Position numbers and translations under genes: made by a program
Shown here: in pieces, positions 36,770 to 50,900 of the stretch
Layout: every line of letters begins with the position of its first letter
Numbering within the stretch: position 1 is the stretch's first letter
DNA from: Steinernema hermaphroditum
Lineage: Eukaryota; Nematoda; Chromadorea; Rhabditida; Steinernematidae
Reading direction: 5' to 3'
DNA: 64,000 nucleotides
Assembly (NCBI GenBank): GCA_030435675.1
Contig: JAUCMV010000012.1
Coordinates: 1 to 64,000 of the forward strand
The notes under the pieces: generated by a model
Told to the model about the DNA's origin: nothing
What the model saw: the letters and a program-made list of their open reading frames with translations, nothing else
The model's database searches: none

Positions 36770-39700
36770 TTCGAGACAGCAGGGCCCTTGCTCACACCAA
36801 GAGCTCTGCATCTGACCCTCCTGCTCCAAAGTACCATAGCATTTTTATGATTGGATCTTGTAGAACTGCACGAGCCTGATCGAACGCGCCTATTCCCGTT
36901 GGGTTTACTGTGGACTATCTTAGTTTCCTGCAAAACTTTCAATTCGAGACAGACAGGGCCCTTGCTCACACCAAGAGTTCTGCATCTGACCCTCCTGCTC
37001 CAAAGTACCATAGCATTTTTATGATTGGATCTTGTAGAACTGCACGAGCCTGATCGAACGCGCCTACTCCCGTTGGGTTTACTGTGGACTATCTTAGTTT
37101 CCTGCAAAACTTTCAATTCGAGACAGACAGGGCCCTTGCTCACACCAAGAGCTCTGCATCTGACCCTCCTGCTCCAAAGTACCATAGCATTTTTATGATT
37201 GGATCTTGTAGAACTGCACGAGCCTGATCGAACGCGCCTACTCCCGTTGGGTTTACTGTGGACTATCTTAGTTTCCTGCAAAACTTTCAATTCGAGACAG
37301 ATAGGGCCCTTGCTCATACAAAGAGCTCTGCATCTGACCCTCCTGCTCCAAAGTACCATAGCATTTTTATGATTGGATCTTGTAGAACTGCACGAGCCTG
37401 ATCGAACGCGCCTACTCCCGTTGGGTTTACTGTGGACTATCTTAGTTTCCTGCAAAACTTTCAATTCGAGACAGACAGGGCCCTTGCTCACACCAAGAGC
37501 TCTGCATCTGACCCTCCTGCTCCAAAGTACCATAGCATTTTTATGATTGGATCTTGTAGAACTGCACGAGCCTGATCGAACGCGCCTACTCCCGTTGGGT
37601 TTACTGTGGACTATCTTAGTTTCCTGCAAAACTTTCAATTCGAGACAGATAGGGCCCTTGCTCATACCAAGAGTTCTGCATCTGACCCTCCTGCTCCAAA
37701 GTACCATAGCATTTTTATGATTGGATCTTGTAGAACTGCACGAGCCTGATCGAACGCGCCTACTCCCGTTGGATTTACTGTGGACTATCTTAGTTTCCTG
37801 CAAAACTTTCAATTCGAGACAGACAGGGCCCTTGCTCACACCAAGAGCTCTGCATCTGACCCTCCTGCTCCAAAGTACCATAGCATTTTTATGATTGGAT
37901 CTTGTAGAACTGCACGAGCCTGATCGAACGCGCCTACTCCCGTTGGGATTTACTGTGGACTATCTTAGTTTCCTGCAAAACTTTCAATTCGAGACAGATA
38001 GGGCCCTTGTTCATACAAAGAGTTCTGCATCTGACCCTCCTGCTCCAAAGTACCATAGCATTTTTATGATTGGATCTTGTAGAACTGCACGAGCCTGATC
38101 GAACGCGCCTACTCCTCGTTGGGTTTACTGTGGACTATCTTAGTTTCCTGCAAAACTTTCAATTCGAGACAGCAGGGCCCTTGCTCACACCAAGAGCTCT
38201 GCATCTGACCCTCCTGCTCCAAAGTACCATAGCATTTTTATGATTGGATCTTGTAGAACTGCACGAGCCTGATCGAACGCGCCTACTCCCGTTGGGTTTA
38301 CTGTGGACTATCTTAGTTTCCTGCAAAACTTTCAATTCGAGACAGATAGGGCCCTTGCTCATACAAAGAGCTCTGCATCTGACCCTCCTGCTCCAAAGTA
38401 CCATAGCATTTTTATGATTGGATCTTGTAGAACTGCACGAGCCTGATCGAACGCGCCTACTCCCGTTGGGATTTACTGTGGACTATCTTAGTTTCCTGCA
38501 AAACTTTCAATTCGAGACAGATAGGGCCCTTGCTCACACCAAGAGCTCTGCATCTGACCCTCCTGCTCCAAAGTACCATAGCATTTTTATGATTGGATCT
38601 TGTAGAACTGCACGAGCCTGATCGAACGCGCCTAGTCACGTTGGGTTTACTGTGGACTATCTTAGTTTCCTGCAAAACTTTCAATTCGAGACAGACAGGG
38701 CCCTTGCTCACACCAAGAGCTCTGCATCTGACCCTCCTGCTCCAAAGTACCATAGCATTTTTATGATTGGATCTTGTAGAACTGCACGAGCCTGATCGAA
38801 CGCGCCTACTCCCGTTGGGTTTACTGTGGACTATCTTAGTTTCCTGCAAAACTTTCAATTCGAGACAGCAGGGCCCTTGCTCATACCAAGAGCTCTGCAT
38901 CTGACCCTCCTGCTCCAAAGTACCATAGCATTTTTATGATTGGATCTTGTAGAACTGCACGAGCCTGATCGAACGCGCCTACTCCCGTTGGATTTCCTGT
39001 GGACTATCTTAGTTTCCTGCAAAACTTTCAATTCGAGACAGCAGGGCCCTTGCTCACACCAAGAGCTCTGCATCTGACCCTCCTGCTCCAAAGTACCATA
39101 GCATTTTTATGATTGGATCTTGTAGAACTGCACGAGCCTGATCGAACGCGCCTATTCCCGTTGGGATTACTGTGGACTATCTTAGTTTCCTGCAAAACTT
39201 TCAATTCGAGACAGACAGGGCCCTTGTTCATACAAAGAGCTCTGCATCTGACCCTCCTGCTCCAAAGTACCATAGCATTTTTATGATTGGATCTTGTAGA
39301 ACTGCACGAGCCTGATCGAACGCGCCTACTCCCGTTGGGTTTACTGTGGACTATCTTAGTTTCCTGCAAAACTTTCAATTCGAGACAGACAGGGCCCTTG
39401 CTCACACCAAGAGCTCTGCATCTGACCCTCCTGCTCCAAAGTACCATAGCATTTTTATGATTGGATCTTGTAGAACTGCACGAGCCTGATCGAACGCGCC
39501 TACTCCCGTTGGGTTTACTGTGGACTATCTTAGTTTCCTGCAAAACTTTCAATTCGAGACAGACAGGGCCCTTGCTCACACCAAGAGCTCTGCATCTGAC
39601 CCTCCTGCTCCAAAGTACCATAGCATTTTTATGATTGGATCTTGTAGAACTGCACGAGCCTGATCGAACGCGCCTATTCACGTTGGGTTTACTGTGGACT

Positions 39701-42700
39701 ATCTTAGTTTCCTGCAAAACTTTCAATTCGAGACAGATAGGGCCCTTGCTCACCCAAAGAGTTCTGCATCTGACCCTCCTGCTCCAAAGTACCATAGCAT
39801 TTTTATGATTGGATCTTGTAGAACTGCACGAGCCTGATCGAACGCGCCTATTCCCGTTGGGTTTACTGTGGACTATCTTAGTTTCCTGCAAAACTTTCAA
39901 TTCGAGACAGACAGGGCCCTTGCTCATACCAAGAGCTCTGCATCTGACCCTCCTGCTCCAAAGTACCATAGCATTTTTATGATTGGATCTTGTAGAACTG
40001 CACGAGCCTGATCGAACGCGCCTACTCCCGTTGGGTTTACTGTGGACTATCTTAGTTTCCTGCAAAACTTTCAATTCGAGACAGACAGGGCCCTTGCTCA
40101 CCAAGAGCTCTGCATCTGACCCTCCTGCTCCAAAGTACCATAGCATTTTTATGATTGGATCTTGTAGAACTGCACGAGCCTGATCGAACGCGCCTACTCC
40201 CGTTGGATTTCCTGTGGACTATCTTAGTTTCCTGCAAAACTTTCAATTCGAGACAGACAGGGCCCTTGCTCACACCAAGAGCTCTGCATCTGACCCTCCT
40301 GCTCCAAAGTACCATAGCATTTTTATGATTGGATCTTGTAGAACTGCACGAGCCTGATCGAACGCGCCTACTCCCGTTGGATTTCCTGTGGACTATCTTA
40401 GTTTCCTGCAAAACTTTCAATTCGAGACAGACAGGGCCCTTGCTCACACCAAGAGCTCTGCATCTGACCCTCCTGCTCCAAAGTACCATAGCATTTTTAT
40501 GATTGGATCTTGTAGAACTGCACGAGCCTGATCGAACGCGCCTATTCCCGTTGGGTTTACTGTGGACTATCTTAGTTTCCTGCAAAACTTTCAATTCGAG
40601 ACAGACAGGGCCCTTGCTCACACCAAGAGCTCTGCATCTGACCCTCCTGCTCCAAAGTACCATAGCATTTTTATGATTGGATCTTGTAGAACTGCACGAG
40701 CCTGATCGAACGCGCCTATTCCCGTTGGGTTTACTGTGGACTATCTTAGTTTCCTGCAAAACTTTCAATTCGAGACAGACAGGGCCCTTGCTCACACCAA
40801 GAGCTCTGCATCTGACCCTCCTGCTCCAAAGTACCATAGCATTTTTATGATTGGATCTTGTAGAACTGCACGAGCCTGATCGAACGCGCCTATTCCCGTT
40901 GGGTTTACTGTGGACTATCTTAGTTTCCTGCAAAACTTTCAATTCGAGACAGACAGGGCCCTTGCTCATACCAAGAGCTCTGCATCTGACCCTCCTGCTC
41001 CAAAGTACCATAGCATTTTTATGATTGGATCTTGTAGAACTGCACGAGCCTGATCGAACGCGCCTATTCCCGTTGGGTTTACTGTGGACTATCTTAGTTT
41101 CCTGCAAAACTTTCAATTCGAGACAGACAGGGCCCTTGCTCACACCAAGAGCTCTGCATCTGACCCTCCTGCTCCAAAGTACCATAGCATTTTTATGATT
41201 GGATCTTGTAGAACTGCACGAGCCTGATCGAACGCGCCTATTCCCGTTGGGTTTACTGTGGACTATCTTAGTTTCCTGCAAAACTTTCAATTCGAGACAG
41301 ACAGGGCCCTTGCTCATACCAAGAGTTCTGCATCTGACCCTCCTGCTCCAAAGTACCATAGCATTTTTATGATTGGATCTTGTAGAACTGCACGAGCCTG
41401 ATCGAACGCGCCTACTCCCGTTGGATTTACTGTGGACTATCTTAGTTTCCTGCAAAACTTTCAATTCGAGACAGACAGGGCCCTTGCTCATACCAAGAGC
41501 TCTGCATCTGACCCTCCTGCTCCAAAGTACCATAGCATTTTTATGATTGGATCTTGTAGAACTGCACGAGCCTGATCGAACGCGCCTAGTCACGTTGGGT
41601 TTACTGTGGACTATCTTAGTTTCCTGCAAAACTTTCAATTCGAGACAGACAGGGCCCTTGCTCACACCAAGAGCTCTGCATCTGACCCTCCTGCTCCAAA
41701 GTACCATAGCATTTTTATGATTGGATCTTGTAGAACTGCACGAGCCTGATCGAACGCGCCTATTCCCGTTGGGTTTACTGTGGACTATCTTAGTTTCCTG
41801 CAAAACTTTCAATTCGAGACAGACAGGGCCCTTGCTCACACCAAGAGCTCTGCATCTGACCCTCCTGCTCCAAAGTACCATAGCATTTTTATGATTGGAT
41901 CTTGTAGAACTGCACGAGCCTGATCGAACGCGCCTACTCCCGTTGGGTTTACTGTGGACTATCTTAGTTTCCTGCAAAACTTTCAATTCGAGACAGCTAG
42001 GGCCCTTGCTCATACCAAGAGTTCTGCATCTGACCCTCCTGCTCCAAAGTACCATAGCATTTTTATGATTGGATCTTGTAGAACTGCACGAGCCTGATCG
42101 AACGCGCCTATTCCCGTTGGGTTTACTGTGGACTATCTTAGTTTCCTGCAAAACTTTCAATTCGAGACAGACAGGGCCCTTGCTCACACCAAGAGCTCTG
42201 CATCTGACCCTCCTGCTCCAAAGTACCATAGCATTTTTATGATTGGATCTTGTAGAACTGCACGAGCCTGATCGAACGCGCCTATTCCCGTTGGATTTCC
42301 TGTGGACTATCTTAGTTTCCTGCAAAACTTTCAATTCGAGACAGACAGGGCCCTTGCTCACACCAAGAGCTCTGCATCTGACCCTCCTGCTCCAAAGTAC
42401 CATAGCATTTTTATGATTGGATCTTGTAGAACTGCACGAGCCTGATCGAACGCGCCTATTCCCGTTGGATTTACTGTGGACTATCTTAGTTTCCTGCAAA
42501 ACTTTCAATTCGAGACAGACAGGGCCCTTGCTCACACCAAGAGCTCTGCATCTGACCCTCCTGCTCCAAAGTACCATAGCATTTTTATGATTGGATCTTG
42601 TAGAACTGCACGAGCCTGATCGAACGCGCCTATTCCCGTTGGGTTTACTGTGGACTATCTTAGTTTCCTGCAAAACTTTCAATTCGAGACAGACAGGGCC

Positions 42701-43030
42701 CTTGCTCACACCAAGAGCTCTGCATCTGACCCTCCTGCTCCAAAGTACCATAGCATTTTTATGATTGGATCTTGTAGAACTGCACGAGCCTGATCGAACG
42801 CGCCTACTCCCGTTGGATTTCCTGTGGACTATCTTAGTTTCCTGCAAAACTTTCAATTCGAGACAGACAGGGCCCTTGCTCACACCAAGAGCTCTGCATC
42901 TGACCCTCCTGCTCCAAAGTACCATAGCATTTTTATGATTGGATCTTGTAGAACTGCACGAGCCTGATCGAACGCGCCTATTCCCGTTGGGTTTACTGTG
43001 GACTATCTTAGTTTCCTGCAAAACTTTCAA
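36770..43030 (+). repeat. Block 4b: homogeneous core of about 36 monomers, mostly 174 bp
   Basis: Nearly every unit has a short-type continuation (tgctcacaccaag or tgctcataccaag) with agacagggccc, and window C is mainly gttgggttt. From about 40.2 kb onward 174-bp units follow one another without a frame-shifting exception. This creates the long minus-strand open frame at 40,052-43,099, which is an arithmetic by-product (174 = 3 x 58). The rare C allele ctagtcacgttggg occurs at 38,631 and 41,585, seventeen monomers apart, showing copying inside the core. This is the most uniform part of the window. No gene is present. Confidence 0.85.
40075..40246 (+). repeat. 172-bp monomer, shortest unit seen
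   Basis: Window A reads tgctcaccaagagctc, lacking one ca dinucleotide of tgctcacaccaag. The deletion lies in a cacacc tract, where replication slippage is easy. I saw no second copy. Confidence 0.75.
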
Positions 43031-44772
43031 TTCGAGACAGATAGGGCCCTTGTTCATCCAAAGAGTTCTGCATCTGACCCTCCTGCTCCAAAGTACCATA
43101 GCATTTTTATGATTGGATCTTGTAGAACTGCACGAGCCTGATCGAACGCGCCTACTCCCGTTGGGATTTCCTGTGGACTATCTTAGTTTCCTGCAAAACT
43201 TTCAATTCGAGACAGACAGGGCCCTTGTTCATACAAAGAGTTCTGCATCTGACCCTCCTGCTCCAAAGTACCATAGCATTTTTATGATTGGATCTTGTAG
43301 AACTGCACGAGCCTGATCGAACGCGCCTACTCCCGTTGGGTTTACTGTGGACTATCTTAGTTTCCTGCAAAACTTTCAATTCGAGACAGATAGGGCCCTT
43401 GTTCATACCAAGAGTTCTGCATCTGACCCTCCTGCTCCAAAGTACCATAGCATTTTTATGATTGGATCTTGTAGAACTGCACGAGCCTGATCGAACGCGC
43501 CTACTCCCGTTGGGTTTCCTGTGGACTATCTTAGTTTCCTGCAAAACTTTCAATTCGAGACAGACAGGGCCCTTGCTCACACCAAGAGCTCTGCATCTGA
43601 CCCTCCTGCTCCAAAGTACCATAGCATTTTTATGATTGGATCTTGTAGAACTGCACGAGCCTGATCGAACGCGCCTATTCCCGTTGGGATTACTGTGGAC
43701 TATCTTAGTTTCCTGCAAAACTTTCAATTCGAGACAGATAGGGCCCTTGTTCATACAAAGAGTTCTGCATCTGACCCTCCTGCTCCAAAGTACCATAGCA
43801 TTTTTATGATTGGATCTTGTAGAACTGCACGAGCCTGATCGAACGCGCCTACTCCCGTTGGATTTCCTGTGGACTATCTTAGTTTCCTGCAAAACTTTCA
43901 ATTCGAGACAGATAGGGCCCTTGCTCATACCAAGAGCTCTGCATCTGACCCTCCTGCTCCAAAGTACCATAGCATTTTTATGATTGGATCTTGTAGAACT
44001 GCACGAGCCTGATCGAACGCGCCTATTCCCGTTGGGATTACTGTGGACTATCTTAGTTTCCTGCAAAACTTTCAATTCGAGACAGATAGGGCCCTTGTTC
44101 ATACCAAAGAGTTCTGCATCTGACCCTCCTGCTCCAAAGTACCATAGCATTTTTATGATTGGATCTTGTAGAACTGCACGAGCCTGATCGAACGCGCCTA
44201 CTCCCGTTGGATTTCCTGTGGACTATCTTAGTTTCCTGCAAAACTTTCAATTCGAGACAGACAGGGCCCTTGTTCATACCAAGAGCTCTGCATCTGACCC
44301 TCCTGCTCCAAAGTACCATAGCATTTTTATGATTGGATCTTGTAGAACTGCACGAGCCTGATCGAACGCGCCTACTCTCGTTGGGATTTCCTGTGGACTA
44401 TCTTAGTTTCCTGCAAAACTTTCAATTCGAGACAGATAGGGCCTTGTTCATCCAAAGAGTTCTGCATCTGACCCTCCTGCTCCAAAGTACCATAGCATTT
44501 TTATGATTGGATCTTGTAGAACTGCACGAGCCTGATCGAACGCGCCTATTCCCGTTGGGATTACTGTGGACTATCTTAGTTTCCTGCAAAACTTTCAATT
44601 CGAGACAGATAGGGCCCTTGCTCACAGCAAGAGTTATGCATCTGACCCTCCTGCTCCAAAGTACCATAGCATTTTTATGATTGGATCTTGTAGAACTGCA
44701 CGAGCCTGATCGAACGCGCCTATTCCCGTTGGGTTTACTGTGGACTATCTTAGTTTCCTGCAAAACTTTCAA

Positions 44773-44949
44773 TTCGAGACAGACAGGGCCCTTGCTCACA
44801 CCAAGAGCTCTGCATCTGACCCTCCTGCTCCAAAGTACCATAGCATTTTTATGATTGGATCTTGTAGAACTGCACGAGCCTGATCGAACGCGCCTATTCT
44901 CTCGTTGGGATTTACTGTGGACTATCTTAGTTTCCTGCAAAACTTTCAA
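44773..44949 (+). repeat. 177-bp monomer with extended window C
   Basis: Window C reads attctctcgttgggattt, combining an extra tc with the extra t of the gggattt allele. The unit is 177 bp, also a multiple of three, so it does not close the minus-strand open frame around it. Confidence 0.75.
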
Positions 44950-47900
44950 TTCGAGACAGACAGGGCCCTTGCTCACACCAAGAGCTCTGCATCTGACCCT
45001 CCTGCTCCAAAGTACCATAGCATTTTTATGATTGGATCTTGTAGAACTGCACGAGCCTGATCGAACGCGCCTACTCCCGTTGGATTTACTGTGGACTATC
45101 TTAGTTTCCTGCAAAACTTTCAATTCGAGACAGATAGGGCCCTTGTTCATGCAAAGAGTTCTGCATCTGACCCTCCTGCTCCAAAGTACCATAGCATTTT
45201 TATGATTGGATCTTGTAGAACTGCACGAGCCTGATCGAACGCGCCTACTCCCGTTGGGATTTACTGTGGACTATCTTAGTTTCCTGCAAAACTTTCAATT
45301 CGAGACAGATAGGGCCCTTGCTCATACAAAGAGTTCTGCATCTGACCCTCCTGCTCCAAAGTACCATAGCATTTTTATGATTGGATCTTGTAGAACTGCA
45401 CGAGCCTGATCGAACGCGCCTACTCTCGTTGGGTTTACTGTGGACTATCTTAGTTTCCTGCAAAACTTTCAATTCGAGACAGATAGGGCCCTTGTTCATA
45501 CCAAAGAGTTCTGCATCTGACCCTCCTGCTCCAAAGTACCATAGCATTTTTATGATTGGATCTTGTAGAACTGCACGAGCCTGATCGAACGCGCCTACTC
45601 CCGTTGGGTTTACTGTGGACTATCTTAGTTTCCTGCAAAACTTTCAATTCGAGACAGCAGGGCCCTTGCTCACACCAAGAGCTCTGCATCTGACCCTCCT
45701 GCTCCAAAGTACCATAGCATTTTTATGATTGGATCTTGTAGAACTGCACGAGCCTGATCGAACGCGCCTATTCCCGTTGGGTTTACTGTGGACTATCTTA
45801 GTTTCCTGCAAAACTTTCAATTCGAGACAGACAGGGCCCTTGCTCACACCAAGAGCTCTGCATCTGACCCTCCTGCTCCAAAGTACCATAGCATTTTTAT
45901 GATTGGATCTTGTAGAACTGCACGAGCCTGATCGAACGCGCCTATTCCCGTTGGGTTTACTGTGGACTATCTTAGTTTCCTGCAAAACTTTCAATTCGAG
46001 ACAGATAGGGCCCTTGTTCATACAAAGAGTTCTGCATCTGACCCTCCTGCTCCAAAGTACCATAGCATTTTTATGATTGGATCTTGTAGAACTGCACGAG
46101 CCTGATCGAACGCGCCTATTCCCGTTGGGTTTACTGTGGACTATCTTAGTTTCCTGCAAAACTTTCAATTCGAGACAGATAGGGCCCTTGTTCATGCAAA
46201 GAGTTCTGCATCTGACCCTCCTGCTCCAAAGTACCATAGCATTTTTATGATTGGATCTTGTAGAACTGCACGAGCCTGATCGAACGCGCCTATTCCCGTT
46301 GGGTTTACTGTGGACTATCTTAGTTTCCTGCAAAACTTTCAATTCGAGACAGATAGGGCCCTTGTTCATACAAAGAGTTCTGCATCTGACCCTCCTGCTC
46401 CAAAGTACCATAGCATTTTTATGATTGGATCTTGTAGAACTGCACGAGCCTGATCGAACGCGCCTACTCTCGTTGGGTTTACTGTGGACTATCTTAGTTT
46501 CCTGCAAAACTTTCAATTCGAGACAGATAGGGCCCTTGCTCATCACCAAGAGTTCTGCATCTGACCCTCCTGCTCCAAAGTACCATAGCATTTTTATGAT
46601 TGGATCTTGTAGAACTGCACGAGCCTGATCGAACGCGCCTATTCTCGTTGGGATTTCCTGTGGACTATCTTAGTTTCCTGCAAAACTTTCAATTCGAGAC
46701 AGACAGGGCCCTTGCTCATACCAAGAGTTCTGCATCTGACCCTCCTGCTCCAAAGTACCATAGCATTTTTATGATTGGATCTTGTAGAACTGCACGAGCC
46801 TGATCGAACGCGCCTATTCCCGTTGGGTTTACTGTGGACTATCTTAGTTTCCTGCAAAACTTTCAATTCGAGACAGACAGGGCCCTTGCTCACACCAAGA
46901 GCTCTGCATCTGACCCTCCTGCTCCAAAGTACCATAGCATTTTTATGATTGGATCTTGTAGAACTGCACGAGCCTGATCGAACGCGCCTATTCCCGTTGG
47001 GTTTACTGTGGACTATCTTAGTTTCCTGCAAAACTTTCAATTCGAGACAGATAGGGCCCTTGTTCATACAAAGAGTTCTGCATCTGACCCTCCTGCTCCA
47101 AAGTACCATAGCATTTTTATGATTGGATCTTGTAGAACTGCACGAGCCTGATCGAACGCGCCTATTCCCGTTGGGATTACTGTGGACTATCTTAGTTTCC
47201 TGCAAAACTTTCAATTCGAGACAGATAGGGCCCTTGTTCATGCACAAAGAGTTCTGCATCTGACCCTCCTGCTCCAAAGTACCATAGCATTTTTATGATT
47301 GGATCTTGTAGAACTGCACGAGCCTGATCGAACGCGCCTATTCCCGTTGGGATTACTGTGGACTATCTTAGTTTCCTGCAAAACTTTCAATTCGAGACAG
47401 ATAGGGCCCTTGTTCATGCAAAGAGTTCTGCATCTGACCCTCCTGCTCCAAAGTACCATAGCATTTTTATGATTGGATCTTGTAGAACTGCACGAGCCTG
47501 ATCGAACGCGCCTATTCCCGTTGGGTTTACTGTGGACTATCTTAGTTTCCTGCAAAACTTTCAATTCGAGACAGATAGGGCCCTTGTTCATGCACAAAGA
47601 GTTCTGCATCTGACCCTCCTGCTCCAAAGTACCATAGCATTTTTATGATTGGATCTTGTAGAACTGCACGAGCCTGATCGAACGCGCCTATTCCCGTTGG
47701 GATTTACTGTGGACTATCTTAGTTTCCTGCAAAACTTTCAATTCGAGACAGATAGGGCCCTTGTTCACTGCAAAGAGTTCTGCATCTGACCCTCCTGCTC
47801 CAAAGTACCATAGCATTTTTATGATTGGATCTTGTAGAACTGCACGAGCCTGATCGAACGCGCCTATTCCCGTTGGGATTACTGTGGACTATCTTAGTTT

Positions 47901-50900
47901 CCTGCAAAACTTTCAATTCGAGACAGACAGGGCCCTTGCTCACACCAAGAGCTCTGCATCTGACCCTCCTGCTCCAAAGTACCATAGCATTTTTATGATT
48001 GGATCTTGTAGAACTGCACGAGCCTGATCGAACGCGCCTATTCCCGTTGGGTTTACTGTGGACTATCTTAGTTTCCTGCAAAACTTTCAATTCGAGACAG
48101 ATAGGCCCTTGCTCACACCAAGAGCTCTGCAGCTGACCCTCCTGCTCCAAAGTACCATAGCATTTTTATGATTGGATCTTGTAGAACTGCACGAGCCTGA
48201 TCGAACGCGCCTACTCTCGTTGGATTTACTGTGGACTATCTTAGTTTCCTGCAAAACTTTCAATTCGAGACAGACAGGGCCCTTGTTCATACCAAGAGCT
48301 CTGCATCTGACCCTCCTGCTCCAAAGTACCATAGCATTTTTATGATTGGATCTTGTAGAACTGCACGAGCCTGATCGAACGCGCCTATTCCCGTTGGGTT
48401 TACTGTGGACTATCTTAGTTTCCTGCAAAACTTTCAATTCGAGACAGATAGGGCCCTTGTTCATACAAAGAGCTCTGCATCTGACCCTCCTGCTCCAAAG
48501 TACCATAGCATTTTTATGATTGGATCTTGTAGAACTGCACGAGCCTGATCGAACGCGCCTATTCCCGTTGGGATTACTGTGGACTATCTTAGTTTCCTGC
48601 AAAACTTTCAATTCGAGACAGATAGGGCCCTTGTTCATACAAAGAGTTCTGCATCTGACCCTCCTGCTCCAAAGTACCATAGCATTTTTATGATTGGATC
48701 TTGTAGAACTGCACGAGCCTGATCGAACGCGCCTATTCCCGTTGGGATTTACTGTGGACTATCTTAGTTTCCTGCAAAACTTTCAATTCGAGACAGATAG
48801 GGCCCTTGTTCATACAAAGAGTTCTGCATCTGACCCTCCTGCTCCAAAGTACCATAGCATTTTTATGATTGGATCTTGTAGAACTGCACGAGCCTGATCG
48901 AACGCGCCTATTCCCGTTGGGATTTACTGTGGACTATCTTAGTTTCCTGCAAAACTTTCAATTCGAGACAGATAGGCCCTTGTTCAGCACAAAGAGCTCT
49001 GCATCTGACCCTCCTGCTCCAAAGTACCATAGCATTTTTATGATTGGATCTTGTAGAACTGCACGAGCCTGATCGAACGCGCCTACTCTCGTTGGGATTT
49101 ACTGTGGACTATCTTAGTTTCCTGCAAAACTTTCAATTCGAGACAGATAGGGCCCTTGTTCATGCAAAGAGTTCTGCATCTGACCCTCCTGCTCCAAAGT
49201 ACCATAGCATTTTTATGATTGGATCTTGTAGAACTGCACGAGCCTGATCGAACGCGCCTATTCCCGTTGGATTTACTGTGGACTATCTTAGTTTCCTGCA
49301 AAACTTTCAATTCGAGACAGACAGGGCCCTTGCTCACACCAAGAGCTCTGCATCTGACCCTCCTGCTCCAAAGTACCATAGCATTTTTATGATTGGATCT
49401 TGTAGAACTGCACGAGCCTGATCGAACGCGCCTATTCCCGTTGGGATTACTGTGGACTATCTTAGTTTCCTGCAAAACTTTCAATTCGAGACAGATAGGG
49501 CCCTTGCTCACACCAAGAGTTATGCATCTGACCCTCCTGCTCCAAAGTACCATAGCATTTTTATGATTGGATCTTGTAGAACTGCACGAGCCTGATCGAA
49601 CGCGCCTATTCCCGTTGGGTTTACTGTGGACTATCTTAGTTTCCTGCAAAACTTTCAATTCGAGACAGATAGGGCCCTTGTTCATACAAAGAGTTCTGCA
49701 TCTGACCCTCCTGCTCCAAAGTACCATAGCATTTTTATGATTGGATCTTGTAGAACTGCACGAGCCTGATCGAACGCGCCTATTCCCGTTGGGATTACTG
49801 TGGACTATCTTAGTTTCCTGCAAAACTTTCAATTCGAGACAGATAGGGCCCTTGTTCATACAAAGAGTTCTGCATCTGACCCTCCTGCTCCAAAGTACCA
49901 TAGCATTTTTATGATTGGATCTTGTAGAACTGCACGAGCCTGATCGAACGCGCCTATTCCCGTTGGGATTACTGTGGACTATCTTAGTTTCCTGCAAAAC
50001 TTTCAATTCGAGACAGATAGGGCCCTTGCTCATACCAAGAGCTCTGCATCTGACCCTCCTGCTCCAAAGTACCATAGCATTTTTATGATTGGATCTTGTA
50101 GAACTGCACGAGCCTGATCGAACGCGCCTATTCCCGTTGGGATTACTGTGGACTATCTTAGTTTCCTGCAAAACTTTCAATTCGAGACAGATAGGGCCCT
50201 TGTTCATACAAAGAGTTCTGCATCTGACCCTCCTGCTCCAAAGTACCATAGCATTTTTATGATTGGATCTTGTAGAACTGCACGAGCCTGATCGAACGCG
50301 CCTATTCCCGTTGGGATTTACTGTGGACTATCTTAGTTTCCTGCAAAACTTTCAATTCGAGACAGATAGGGCCCTTGTTCATACAAAGAGTTCTGCATCT
50401 GACCCTCCTGCTCCAAAGTACCATAGCATTTTTATGATTGGATCTTGTAGAACTGCACGAGCCTGATCGAACGCGCCTATTCCCGTTGGGATTACTGTGG
50501 ACTATCTTAGTTTCCTGCAAAACTTTCAATTCGAGACAGATAGGGCCCTTGTTCATACCAAGAGCTCTGCATCTGACCCTCCTGCTCCAAAGTACCATAG
50601 CATTTTTATGATTGGATCTTGTAGAACTGCACGAGCCTGATCGAACGCGCCTATTCCCGTTGGGTTTACTGTGGACTATCTTAGTTTCCTGCAAAACTTT
50701 CAATTCGAGACAGACAGGGCCCTTGCTCACACCAAGAGCTCTGCATCTGACCCTCCTGCTCCAAAGTACCATAGCATTTTTATGATTGGATCTTGTAGAA
50801 CTGCACGAGCCTGATCGAACGCGCCTATTCCCGTTGGGTTTACTGTGGACTATCTTAGTTTCCTGCAAAACTTTCAATTCGAGACAGATAGGGCCCTTGT

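Noticed and set aside
40052..43099. Minus-strand open frame of 1,015 codons, and similar ones at 50,302-51,984, 49,083-50,249, 39,028-40,146, 36,766-37,881 and 17,828-18,760
   Set aside because: Each is a 58-residue unit repeated because successive monomers are 174 bp. The same frame breaks wherever a 173- or 175-bp unit occurs, variants fall without regard to codon position, and the unit is non-coding satellite throughout the rest of the window.
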